This document shows, piece by piece, positions 1-7,646 of a stretch of 64,000 bases of DNA. This DNA comes from Nocardiopsis listeri NBRC 13360. GTDB lineage: Bacteria > Actinomycetota > Actinomycetes > Streptosporangiales > Streptosporangiaceae. The translations under genes and the position numbers were made by a program. The first letter of the stretch is position 1. Each line of letters starts with the position of its first letter. The stretch lies in assembly GCF_001570765.1 (NCBI RefSeq), contig NZ_BCSH01000033.1, positions 1-64,000 of the forward strand. Direction: 5' to 3'. The notes under the pieces are model-generated. The model saw only the letters and a program-made list of their open reading frames with translations, was not told where the DNA came from and ran no database searches.

Positions 1-527
1 GAGGCGCCCCACCGCCCCACCGCCCGCCCCCACCCCGGGCAGCACAAAATCGGCGAAACCAGAGGCTCCCCCAAGATCAATAGGATCACGTAAGCGGAAC
101 GGTTCACCAGCCCGAACTCCTCGCCTGTAGGTAACCCACCACCATCACCCCCCTCCGACCGATGCTCCCAGCGAGTTTCCACCTGCAACAACCACGCCCC
201 TCCAGAGCACGAGGACCGGCGCTGCGGGCAAGAAGCGTCATCGTTGGAGGGGCCCGGAACCGCTGTCGGCGTGGGAGCAGAACTCCATCGGTGAGGAGAC
301 CGGTTTCCAGAGGCATCAGGCCGAGCGCGACTCGCCAGACGCAGTCCGCCGGGGATGAGGGTCAGCCCAGAGGAAGTGCGGGAGAACAGGCGGTCGTCGA
401 AGAGTTTGCGGAGCTTGCCGATGTGCAGGGACACTGCGGCCTCGGAGACGCACAGCTCTTGGGCGGCGCTCTTGACCGAACCGAGGCGGACCACCGTGGA
501 GAACGCTCTGAGCTGGGTCGGGGTCAT
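1..527 (-). pseudogene. LysR-type regulator N-terminus, truncated or decayed
   Basis: An ATG at 527 opens a frame whose first 68 residues read as a LysR-type helix-turn-helix: it begins MTPTQLRAFSTVVRLGSVKS, continues with SAAQELCVSEAAVSLHIGKL and ends near GGLRLASRA, around position 323. Beyond that the frame stays open to the window edge, but the translation is low-complexity and shows none of the effector-binding domain that should follow. The neighbouring frames do not restore it either. I read this as a LysR DNA-binding domain whose C-terminal part is lost by deletion or frameshift. A novel fusion running off the window is less likely but cannot be excluded. Confidence 0.5.
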
Positions 528-750
528 GGTGAACCCCTGCGACAAGGATGTTCTGGGGCCAGAGTCACCGGGGCGAGGACAGGGTAGGGCGTCCGGTGCC
601 CGGGGGTGGACATGGCGACCTTTCGGGCGGAGTCGAGGTCGAGCCAGGTGACACCGGGTTCCCGAACAAGGGACTTACGCCCCGAAAGAGGCATCCCGTA
701 TCAGGAAACCCCATGCCGGAGACTGCCGACCATCGACTCCGCCCGAGGGG

Positions 751-1800
751 TTACTCCTTGGACGCCGTGGCGCCCCACCAGATGTTGATGTCGGAGTCGA
801 CCGCCCACCGGTCGATGGCGCGCAGTTCCTCCTCGGTGAACTCGGTGGAGTCCACCGCTTTGAGGTTCTGCTCCAGCTGCTCGACGCTGGACGCACCGAC
901 GAGCGCGGTGGTCACGGTACGCGGACCCCGGTCGCGCAGCACCCAGGAGATCGCCATCTGCGCCAGGGTCTGTCCACGTTCGAGGGCGATCGCGTTCAAC
1001 CCCCGTACCCGTTCCAGGACCTCGTCGGTGAGCATGTTGGCCCGCCAACTGGGCCGGCCCACCCCGGCTCGGGAGTCCGAGGGCACCGATCCGTCCAGGT
1101 ACCGGTCGGTCAACAACCCCTGGGCCAGCGGGGAGAACGCCACCACGCCCATCTTCTCGTCCGCGGTGGCCTCCAGCAGACCGTCCTCCACCCAGCGGTT
1201 GAGCATGGAGTAGGAGGGTTGGTGCACGACCAACGGCGTGCCGAGGTCGCGCATGATCGCCGCCGCCCTGCGGGTCAGCGAAGGCCCGTAGGAGGAGATC
1301 CCCGCGTACATGGCCCGCCCGGACACCACCGCGTGGTGGAGGGCCAGCATGGTCTCCTCCAGCGGGGTGTCCGGGTCGGGTCGGTGGCTGTAGAAGACGT
1401 CGACGTAGTCGAGGCCCATCCGTGCCAGGGAGCGGTCCAGCGAGGACAGCAGGTACTTGCGGGAACCACCCTGTTGGTGCGGACCGGGACCCATGGTCCA
1501 ACCGGCCTTGGTGGTGATCACCAGCTCTTCCCGGTACGGGCCCAGGTCCCTGGCCAGGATCCGTCCGAGGTTCTCCTCGGCGGAACCCGGCGGTGGACCA
1601 TAGTTGTTGGCCAGGTCCAAGTGGAAGACGCCCAGGTCGAAGGCGCGACGCAGGATGCGACGCTGGTTCTCGAAACTCCGGTCGTTGCCGAAGTTCTGCC
1701 ATAGTCCCAGCGACAGCCGGGGCAGTCGCAGCCCGCTGTCACCGCAGGAGCGGTACTCCAGCCTCTCGTACCGATCCGTGTCCGCCACGTAGGTGTCCAA
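751..1800 (-). CDS. Aldo/keto reductase, YghZ/Kv-beta-like
   Basis: A 349-residue NADPH-dependent aldo/keto reductase of the L-glyceraldehyde-3-phosphate reductase (YghZ) type. The TIM-barrel signatures are visible: the Asp/Tyr pair in HLDLANNYG, the Lys in ITTKAGW and the His in FYSHRPD make up the family's catalytic tetrad. The C-terminal region TALVGASSVEQLEQNL is the usual cofactor phosphate-binding segment. The TTG start at 1800 is chosen because GAGGGGGAA lies just upstream; a GTG 12 bases inside lacks a ribosome site. The natural substrate is unknown, with small aldehydes or ketones likely. It stands alone, reading toward the broken LysR gene. Confidence 0.9.
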   Translation of the reverse strand: MDTYVADTDRYERLEYRSCGDSGLRLPRLSLGLWQNFGNDRSFENQRRILRRAFDLGVFHLDLANNYGPPPGSAEENLGRILARDLGPYREELVITTKAGWTMGPGPHQQGGSRKYLLSSLDRSLARMGLDYVDVFYSHRPDPDTPLEETMLALHHAVVSGRAMYAGISSYGPSLTRRAAAIMRDLGTPLVVHQPSYSMLNRWVEDGLLEATADEKMGVVAFSPLAQGLLTDRYLDGSVPSDSRAGVGRPSWRANMLTDEVLERVRGLNAIALERGQTLAQMAISWVLRDRGPRTVTTALVGASSVEQLEQNLKAVDSTEFTEEELRAIDRWAVDSDINIWWGATASKE

Positions 1801-1839
1801 CTCGCGTTCCCCCTCAGCCGTCTCTTCTCAGCACCGCCG

Positions 1840-2163
1840 TCACTCGTCGATGGTGAGTTCGCCCATCCGGTCCCAGCCCTCACCCTCCACGACACGGCTG
1901 ACGATCTGCGGGGTCTCCGCCAGCAGCGGCTTCATCGCGGCCAGGCCCGAGGCGAAGTGGTCACTCTTGACGTGGGCCTCACCCGCGTCGTCCTTGAACG
2001 CCTCGACGAGCACGAACTCGTCGTCGCGCTCGACGCTGCGGGACCACTCGAACCACAGGTTGCCGGGCTCGGCACGGGTGGCCGCGGTGAAGTCGGCGAC
2101 CGCGTCGAGGAACGTGTCCTTGGCCTCGGGCTTGACCCGGTACTTGACGACGATGAGGATCAT
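1840..2163 (-). CDS. Antibiotic biosynthesis monooxygenase (ABM) family protein
   Basis: A 107-residue protein of the ABM/YgiN dimeric alpha-beta barrel fold. It begins MILIVVKYRVKPEAKDTFLD and contains the typical core NLWFEWSRSVERDDEFVLVE followed by HFASGLAAMKPLLAETP. Members are cofactor-less monooxygenases or quinol oxidases, but many have no known substrate and the family has no strict catalytic motif, so the reaction cannot be assigned. An upstream in-frame start at 2190 would add nine residues not seen in the family. The gene lies 40 bases upstream of the aldo/keto reductase on the same strand, so co-transcription is likely. Confidence 0.85.
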   Translation of the reverse strand: MILIVVKYRVKPEAKDTFLDAVADFTAATRAEPGNLWFEWSRSVERDDEFVLVEAFKDDAGEAHVKSDHFASGLAAMKPLLAETPQIVSRVVEGEGWDRMGELTIDE

Positions 2164-2254
2164 CGCGCAACTCCTTACTCTGTGTGTCACGAGGCACGCG
2201 GTGATGCCGTGCCCCGTGACGTCATCCTTTCAGAAGTCACGCGGACGAGGCTCT

Positions 2255-2734
2255 TCAGGCTCCGCCGAGGGTGGTGCCAGGGATACGGGTGGCACGCCAC
2301 TCGCCGTCGTCGGACTCGCGCACCTCCAGGGCACCCGGGTCCTGGTCGGGGTGGTCGAGGGTGACGGTCACGATCTCGGTCTCACCGTCCAGGTCGGTGC
2401 CGACGGCGATCTCACCGATCTCGATGGACTCACTGTCGGGGAGTCCCTCCACGTAGTCAGGGAAGGCCGTGACACAGTCCTCGGCGCCTTCGCTCTGGGA
2501 GACGACCGCGGACCGGGCGGCCTCGTCGATGAGGGCGCAGGCTGCCTCGGCGTCGTCGGCGTTCAGCGCCGCGACGAACCCTTCGGCGACGATCTGGGCC
2601 GCGGCCTCCGCGTCCTCACCGGCGGCTTCGGCCGCCGTGTCGGTGCCGTCTGCGGGGGTCTCCTCCTCGCCGCCGCAGGCGGACAGCGCGAGGGCCAGGG
2701 TCAGGGGAAGGGAGCACAGGAGGAAACGTCGCAT
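2255..2734 (-). CDS. Putative lipoprotein, NTF2-like size
   Basis: A 159-residue exported protein. It begins MRRFLLCSLPLTLALALSAC, a classical lipoprotein signal with lipobox LSAC (Cys20), followed by an acidic linker rich in Glu, Ala and Thr. The rest contains a helix AAQIVAEGFVAALNADDAEA with a cysteine pair, CALIDEA and EDCVTAF, and then alternating beta strands ending EWRATRIPG. This layout resembles the small DUF4878/NTF2-like lipoproteins of actinomycetes. Such proteins sit on the outer face of the membrane. The function is unknown. The start is set by the signal peptide; an extended upstream frame would bury it. Confidence 0.75.
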   Translation of the reverse strand: MRRFLLCSLPLTLALALSACGGEEETPADGTDTAAEAAGEDAEAAAQIVAEGFVAALNADDAEAACALIDEAARSAVVSQSEGAEDCVTAFPDYVEGLPDSESIEIGEIAVGTDLDGETEIVTVTLDHPDQDPGALEVRESDDGEWRATRIPGTTLGGA

Positions 2735-2957
2735 GGGGGTGCCTTCCGGGAACGGGTTCGGTGGACCGGGGGTCGGCCCAGGCGCACTATTGTTACCGCA
2801 TTCTTCCGTTCTGTGACCACTCACATACGAGAACCAGGCAGAACACGGGTGGCGTCGTGGACCGGGTCGAGCACTGCGTGACGCCGAACATACCGAACGG
2901 TCGGGATGTTCCCGTCACACCGATGCGCGTGCGAGGACACCCCGACCGAGGTTCGGA

Positions 2958-3923
2958 TCAGCCCCTGGGCGCGAGCGCGCGGATGATGTCCACCGGCGCG
3001 TGGGAGGACGGCGCGAGGGACGCGATCACCGGGGTGCTCACCCCGGCCTCCACGTAGGCCTCGATCCGTTCACGGCAGTACTCCGCCGGCCCGTGCACGA
3101 TGAGGTCGTCGACCACGGGGTCGGGGATCGCCGCGAGCGCGCCCTTGCGGTCGCCCTCGTCCCAGGCCTTCCACATGGGTCCGAGTTCCTCACGGCCCAG
3201 CCACTCGTGGAACGCCCGGTAGACGGGCACGTTCAGGTAGGCGGCGATGGCCCGGCGGCCGATCTCCCGAGCGGTCTCCGGGTCGGTGTCGGGGATGGCG
3301 AAGATCCGGGCGACGATCTCCTTGTCCTCGCCGAACTCTCGAACGATCGGCGCGACGGTGCGCACGTCCTCGGACGAGAGCCAGTTGATGATGGCGCCGT
3401 CGCCCTCTCGGCCGGCCAGACGCAACATGCCCTGGCGAAGCGCGGCGACCAGGATCGGCGGCTGCTCCGGGGGCACGGCTCCCAGGGTGAAACCCTTGAC
3501 CTCGAAGGTGTCGTAGGCGGCCTTGACCTTCTGACCGGTGAGCGCCTCGCGCAGGAAACGGACGGTGTCGCGGACCTTCTTGTAGGGCTCCTCGAAGGGG
3601 ATGGAGTTCCAACGCTGCACGATCACGTTGGAGGAGGTGCCGATCCCCAGCGTGAACCGGCCCGGCGCGGCGGCGGCCAGGGTGGCGGCGCTCATCGCCA
3701 GGGTCGCGGGACCCCGGGTGTAGGCGGGCACGATCGCGGTGCCCAGCCGTAGCGTCGGCGCCCACACACTGGCCAGGGCCAGGGGCGTGAAACCGTCGGT
3801 TCCGTTGGCCTCGGCCGACCAGGCGTCGGTGTAGCCGAGGTCGGGCAGCTCCTCGACGAGGGCTCGTTGGTCATGCAGGGGGACTCCCTCGAAGGGGACG
3901 GTGATGCCCCAGCGGTAGGTCAT
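2958..3923 (-). CDS. LLM-class F420-dependent oxidoreductase
   Basis: A 321-residue luciferase-like monooxygenase (TIM-barrel) of the F420-dependent subgroup common in actinobacteria. Family hallmarks are the N-terminal strand WGITVPFEG, the segment DLGYTDAWSAEANG, the conserved LRLGTAIVPAYTRGP and the GRFTLGIGTSSNVIVQRWNS block that lines the cofactor site. These enzymes use reduced deazaflavin or flavin to oxidise or reduce diverse substrates, so no specific substrate is assigned. The ATG at 3923 matches the family N-terminus MTYRWGI; a longer frame to 3962 adds only low-complexity residues. It diverges from the PEBP gene at 4100. Confidence 0.9.
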   Translation of the reverse strand: MTYRWGITVPFEGVPLHDQRALVEELPDLGYTDAWSAEANGTDGFTPLALASVWAPTLRLGTAIVPAYTRGPATLAMSAATLAAAAPGRFTLGIGTSSNVIVQRWNSIPFEEPYKKVRDTVRFLREALTGQKVKAAYDTFEVKGFTLGAVPPEQPPILVAALRQGMLRLAGREGDGAIINWLSSEDVRTVAPIVREFGEDKEIVARIFAIPDTDPETAREIGRRAIAAYLNVPVYRAFHEWLGREELGPMWKAWDEGDRKGALAAIPDPVVDDLIVHGPAEYCRERIEAYVEAGVSTPVIASLAPSSHAPVDIIRALAPRG

Positions 3924-4099
3924 GACGGCTCCTGTTCGTTCGGATGTGGCACGACCGTACAACGCGCCCCCTACCCCGGAGTAGACCGCGTCCCACCGGC
4001 GCGCTCGACAGGGTGTACACCCCTCGCGGGGCGTATGTTCGGGGACGGGCCCGTCAGCGGGCCGGCACGAACAACCTCGACGACAAGGAGGCCATCACC

Positions 4100-4630
4100 G
4101 TGGCCACGCCACCCTCCCCCTACGACTTCCTGCCGCAGGTCGCCTCGTTCACCGTCACCAGCGACGACGTGGCGGACGGGCGGACACTGCCCAACGCCCA
4201 GGTCAGCGGGATCATGGGTGCCGGGGGCGAGGACGTCTCCCCGCACCTGTCCTGGAGCGGGTTCCCCGAAGGGACGCGGAGCTTCGCCGTCACCTGCTTC
4301 GACCCGGACGCCCCCACCGCGAGCGGTTTCTGGCACTGGTCGGTGTGCGACGTCCCGGTCGAGGTGACCGAATTGGCGGCGGACGCCGGCAATGGTTCCG
4401 GTCTGCCGGAAGGCGCCGTGACCCTGCGCAACGACGCCGGGAGCAACCGCTACATCGGCGCTGCCCCGCCGCCCGGGCACGGGCCGCACCGCTACTTCTT
4501 CGTGGTGCACGCCGTCGACGTTCCGAGCCTGGGCATCGACTCCTCCGGCAGCCCCGCCTTCCTCGGCTTCAACCTGTTCTCGCACTCGTTGGGACGCGCG
4601 ATGATCACCCCGGTCTACGAACAGAAGTGA
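4100..4630 (+). CDS. YbhB/YbcL family (PEBP, Raf kinase inhibitor-like) protein
   Basis: A 176-residue phosphatidylethanolamine-binding-protein fold member. It shows the bacterial YbhB signature: DVSPHLSWSGFPEGTRSFAV, then CFDPDAPTASGFWHWSVCDV and GYIG-like NRYIGAAPPPGHGPHRYFF. The two conserved ligand-pocket blocks DPDAP and GPHRY are intact. Bacterial members are cytoplasmic and their ligand is usually unknown. The GTG at 4100 has AAGGAG ten bases upstream. Residues translated before it look non-coding. An excellent terminator follows directly, so the gene is monocistronic. Confidence 0.92.
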   Translation: MATPPSPYDFLPQVASFTVTSDDVADGRTLPNAQVSGIMGAGGEDVSPHLSWSGFPEGTRSFAVTCFDPDAPTASGFWHWSVCDVPVEVTELAADAGNGSGLPEGAVTLRNDAGSNRYIGAAPPPGHGPHRYFFVVHAVDVPSLGIDSSGSPAFLGFNLFSHSLGRAMITPVYEQK

Positions 4631-4650
4631 CCCGAAGGACCCGGCACCGT

Positions 4651-4689
4651 CCGGAGGGCGGGGACGCGCGACGCGTCCCCGCCCTCCGG
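4651..4689 (+). terminator. Intrinsic terminator after PEBP gene
   Basis: Perfect 18-bp inverted repeat (4651-4668 and 4672-4689) with a three-base loop, starting 20 bases after the PEBP stop and followed by a short CCTTT run. Strong GC hairpins with weak U tracts are usual for actinobacterial terminators. Confidence 0.85.
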
Positions 4690-4703
4690 CCTTTCCTCCC
4701 GGG

Positions 4704-5071
4704 GTCTTGGAGCTCACGCGCGAAGGGGACCTCCGGTTCACGTACCGGCTGATCGACCCGATCGACGGCACCGCCGGCTACGTGCACGGGTTCGACGGCT
4801 ACGTCACCCGGGCGGCGCTGATGGTCGGTGAGACCCCGGGGGCGCGGCCGTGTTCGCCCCGCACCACCGGGTCCTGTACGCGGCCGGGCGTGGCCGGCGC
4901 GCCCATCGGGACGTGGCGGCGCCCGCGCTGCTCCTGTCCGAGGCGGGTGGTCACCTGACCCGGCTGGACGGCACTCCCCTCACCTATCGGGGCGCCCACG
5001 AGCGCACCGCCCTGGTGGGTACCGCCGGCCCCGCGACCTACCGCGCGGTGTCCTGCTGGTTACGGCCATGA
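4704..5071 (+). pseudogene. Inositol monophosphatase/CysQ-type phosphatase remnant
   Basis: Two frames together give part of an inositol-monophosphatase-like protein. The first (about 4704-4845) contains LIDPIDGTAGYVHGFDGYV, whose DPIDGT is the metal-binding motif B of the family. The second (about 4848-5071) continues with AVFAPHHRVLYAAGRG and LLLSEAGGHLTRLDGTPLTY, the usual region before the C-terminal metal Asp. A single-base frameshift near 4835-4848 separates them. The N-terminal third is missing because the PEBP terminator ends 15 bases upstream. No start codon with a ribosome site is visible. The gene is almost certainly dead. Confidence 0.7.
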
Positions 5072-5197
5072 CCTGCGACGACATCGCCCTCTGGGTGGTG
5101 CTGGAAAAGCGACTGGAATCGACCCCCTCGCGCCCTTTCGTGGCGGGGGCACGCAACGTAAAGTGTGGTCACCGACTCGCGCCTATGGGGGTGGGAA

Positions 5198-5668
5198 GTG
5201 GAGACCCAACGTCTGCCGCTGAACCGGATGCGCGCCTCTGACACCGAACGCGACCTCACCATCGACCGTCTGGCGGCCGCCTATTCCGAAGGCCGTCTGG
5301 ACGACGACGAGTACGAGCGCCGTGTGGGCACGGCACTGGTCGCGGTCCGGGTCGGGGAGCTGCGCTCCCTGACCTCTGACCTACCCGTGCCCGTGGTCCC
5401 GGTCCCTCCGCCCCGGTTCCACACCGGGCGCGTCCGCGATCCCCGGCCCGAACCCGCGCACCGGCCACGGCGGCTGCCGTGGGCGGAATGGGGCGAGGAA
5501 TGGCGCTGGTGGCTGGGCGCCGGAGGGGTGCTCACCGGCCTGTGGGGTGCGACCAGTCTGCTGGGCGGCGAACTGATGCTGTACTGGCCGCTGGTCCCCC
5601 TGGGTATCTGGGCGGCGGTCCTGCTGGCCTCCACGATCTGGCCGGACGACACCGAACCGCCCTACTGA
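5198..5668 (+). CDS. DUF1707 SHOCT-like membrane protein
   Basis: A 156-residue protein with an N-terminal DUF1707 domain: MRASDTERDLTIDRLAAAYS, then EGRLDDDEYERRVGTALVAV, then VGELRSLTSDLP. A proline/arginine-rich linker follows, then two hydrophobic segments near residues 110-150 (LGAGGVLTGLWGATSLLGG and PLVPLGIWAAVLLASTIW). DUF1707 is a short helical module common in actinobacterial membrane proteins, with no established biochemical role. The GTG at 5198 is preferred because GGGGGTGGGAA precedes it; a GTG at 5165 is also in frame. Confidence 0.85.
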   Translation: METQRLPLNRMRASDTERDLTIDRLAAAYSEGRLDDDEYERRVGTALVAVRVGELRSLTSDLPVPVVPVPPPRFHTGRVRDPRPEPAHRPRRLPWAEWGEEWRWWLGAGGVLTGLWGATSLLGGELMLYWPLVPLGIWAAVLLASTIWPDDTEPPY

Positions 5669-5683
5669 CCCTCGTTCGGAGGG

Positions 5684-6178
5684 TCAGCCGACGGCGTGCA
5701 GCCAGCGAACGGGCGCGCCGTCGCCGGCGTAACGGAAGGGTTCGAGTTCCTCGTCCCATGCCCGGCCGGTGAGTCGATCGAGTTCCGTGGCCAGGTCGCC
5801 GCCATCGACGGCGGCGGTCTCCATGGCCGCGCGCAGCCGGCCCTCGGGAACGAGGACCTCACCGGCGGCGCTGGTGACGGCGGTGAACACGCCGAGGGTG
5901 GGCGTGTAGCTGTAGCGGACGCCGTCACAACCCGGTGACGCGTCCTCGGTCACCTCGAAGCGCAGGCGCTGCCACGCGTTCAAGGCCGAGGCCACCGCCC
6001 CGGCGGTCCCCGGCCTTCCCTGCCAGTTCAGCTCGGCACGGTGGTTGCCGGGGGCTGCGGGTTGGGCGACCCAGTCGAGTTTCACGGGCACTCCAACGAC
6101 ACCCGCGACCGCCCACTCGACGTGTGGGCACAGCGCCGCGGGCGCGGAGTGGACGTACAAGACGCCACGTGCGGACAC
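5684..6178 (-). CDS. DUF3145 domain-containing protein
   Basis: A 164-residue protein matching DUF3145, a family almost universal in actinobacteria and of unknown function. It begins MSARGVLYVHSAPAALCPHV, then VEWAVAGVVGVPVKLDW, with the conserved RAELNWQG, LRFEVTEDAS, GVRYSYTPTLGVF and WDEELEPFRYAGD blocks. The GTG at 6178 has a perfect AGGAGG immediately upstream on the coding strand. It is divergent from the sigma factor at 6398 and shares a 219-bp relatively AT-rich intergenic region with it. No catalytic motif is evident. Confidence 0.93.
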   Translation of the reverse strand: MSARGVLYVHSAPAALCPHVEWAVAGVVGVPVKLDWVAQPAAPGNHRAELNWQGRPGTAGAVASALNAWQRLRFEVTEDASPGCDGVRYSYTPTLGVFTAVTSAAGEVLVPEGRLRAAMETAAVDGGDLATELDRLTGRAWDEELEPFRYAGDGAPVRWLHAVG

Positions 6179-6298
6179 CGAACCTCCTGATACGAACGAG
6201 TGCGCTTCCCCGACGCCCTCGTATCACGAGAAGGTTACATACCCGCTGCATGCCTTTTTCCCCATTGTGCCCTATCGGCACTCTGGAAACCATCTCGC

Positions 6299-6318
6299 AC
6301 ACTGGACTTTTCCAGTGT
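6299..6318. promoter_or_regulatory. 20-bp palindrome between DUF3145 and the sigma factor
   Basis: Perfect inverted repeat ACACTGGA-CTTT-TCCAGTGT lying 80 bases upstream of the sigma-factor start, in the most AT-rich part of the local intergenic region. It could be a repressor operator for the sigma/CHAT module or a short hairpin in a leader. No known regulator consensus is recognised. Confidence 0.45.
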
Positions 6319-6397
6319 TCCCCACGTGACCCGAAGACCCAGGGATTACCGTGTGCCACAGGCGACGACAGGGAGTCCGATCATAGTGGGAGCGGGT

Positions 6398-7072
6398 GTG
6401 CCAGACCAGCCGCGCGAGCAGATCCACCGCGGTGATCCCCGCCGCAATAGGGCATGTTCGAGCACTTCAGGGGATGTATCCCCCACTTTCGAGCCGGTTC
6501 CGGCCACTTCCGGCCCCTCCCCTCGACCCGATGCCGAACTCGTGCTCGCCGCCTGTGGCGGCGACCCCGGTGCCTGGGCGGAGATCGTGGACCGCCACCT
6601 GCCCACCGTGAACCGCGTCGCCCGTTCCTACGGGTTGCCCCGCCAGGACCGGGAGGACGCGGTGCAGACCGTCTGGCTCAACCTCAACCAGCACCTGCCT
6701 CGCTTGCACCACCCCCATCTGCTCAGGGCCTGGTTGATCCGGGTGACCGGCGACGTGTGCGGCCGCCAACGCGACCGGTTGCGGAAGCTGGTGCCGGTCG
6801 ATCCGCACCGGCTGGTCGCGGAGTCCGGATCCGCCCTCGTTCCCGACGTCGAAGACGTGTACCTGCGCAAGGAACGCCATGCCGAGCTGTACCAGGCCAT
6901 CGACGCGCTGGGCCCGACCGACCGGCGGGTCGCCCGGCACTACCTGGACGACTCCCCCGGCGCCGTGCCCCTCTCCCACCGCACCACCGCCAACGAGCGA
7001 CGGAACCTACTGCGTCGGTTGCGCCGTTCCCTCGACACCACAGAACCGACGAAAGGCGTGCGTGATCCGTGA
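6398..7072 (+). CDS. ECF-like RNA polymerase sigma factor of a CHAT module
   Basis: A 224-residue sigma-70-family protein. After a disordered N-terminus of about 42 residues comes region 2 (about 45-130): DAELVLAACGGDPGAWAEIV, then LPRQDREDAVQTVWLNLNQH, then HLLRAWLIRVTGDVCGRQRD. A weak region 4 occupies about 158-212 (YQAIDALGPTDRRVARHYLD to ERRNLLRRLRRSL); the recognition helix-turn-helix is poorly conserved. Sigma factors direct core RNA polymerase to specific promoters. The GTG at 6398 is chosen because GGGAGCGG precedes it. Its stop overlaps the next start in a GTGA, so translation is coupled. No transmembrane anti-sigma gene adjoins; the next two genes probably control its activity (inference). 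Confidence 0.85.
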   Translation: MPDQPREQIHRGDPRRNRACSSTSGDVSPTFEPVPATSGPSPRPDAELVLAACGGDPGAWAEIVDRHLPTVNRVARSYGLPRQDREDAVQTVWLNLNQHLPRLHHPHLLRAWLIRVTGDVCGRQRDRLRKLVPVDPHRLVAESGSALVPDVEDVYLRKERHAELYQAIDALGPTDRRVARHYLDDSPGAVPLSHRTTANERRNLLRRLRRSLDTTEPTKGVRDP

Positions 7073-7461
7073 AAGACACAGAACCCGGCCGGGTTGCGGC
7101 GCTGGCCGCCTTCGACCGTTCACTCGACCGGGCCCGCACGGCCCCCACCATCGTCGACTCCACTCCCTCACTCGTCCCGTCCCGTTCCGAGGCCACCACG
7201 ACAACGCTGTGCTTCCACCTCGGTGACCTGCGGGTCGACCTGCGGCTGCGCGCGCACGGGGACCTGAGTTCGCTGTCGGGCCTGGTGATCGGCGACTTCG
7301 ACCACGTGGAGGTGTGCCTGCGCCGACCCGAGGAACACCTGCGTTTGTTCGTGCGGGGCGATGGCGCGTTCCACGCCGAAGGGCTCCGTCGGGGCCCCTT
7401 GGCCCTGACCATGGAGCGTCCGGACCGCCTCCCCGTGGTCACCGACTGGTTCACCATCTGA
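7069..7461 (+). CDS. Small beta-rich protein of the sigma/CHAT module
   Basis: A 130-residue protein that I cannot assign to a named family. The N-terminal 50 residues are polar and probably helical (AALAAFDRSLDRARTA) or disordered. From residue 45 on, the sequence alternates like a beta sandwich: TTTLCFHLGDLRVDLRLRA, then VIGDFDHVEVCLRRPEEHLR, ending PVVTDWFTI. From memory, similar small proteins with a TPWVTV-like end sit between a sigma factor and a CHAT gene in other actinomycetes. It is translationally coupled to the sigma gene by a 4-bp overlap. By position it is a candidate anti-sigma factor, adaptor or CHAT substrate; that is inference only. Confidence 0.7.
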   Translation: MKDTEPGRVAALAAFDRSLDRARTAPTIVDSTPSLVPSRSEATTTTLCFHLGDLRVDLRLRAHGDLSSLSGLVIGDFDHVEVCLRRPEEHLRLFVRGDGAFHAEGLRRGPLALTMERPDRLPVVTDWFTI

Positions 7462-7646
7462 ATAGGGCCGAACCGAAACAGGGTGTGTTCCCGCATCGAC
7501 GGCTCGTACTCGGCCATCCTTTGTCGGCATAGGTCCGGTTCGGTCCCACCTCGTTCGTCCACAGGTTGGCCGAGGGCACTCCCGCACGGCCCGAACCGCT
7601 GCTATCACTGGAGACGACCGGCCCCACTGGCGAAAGGCAGCCGGAC

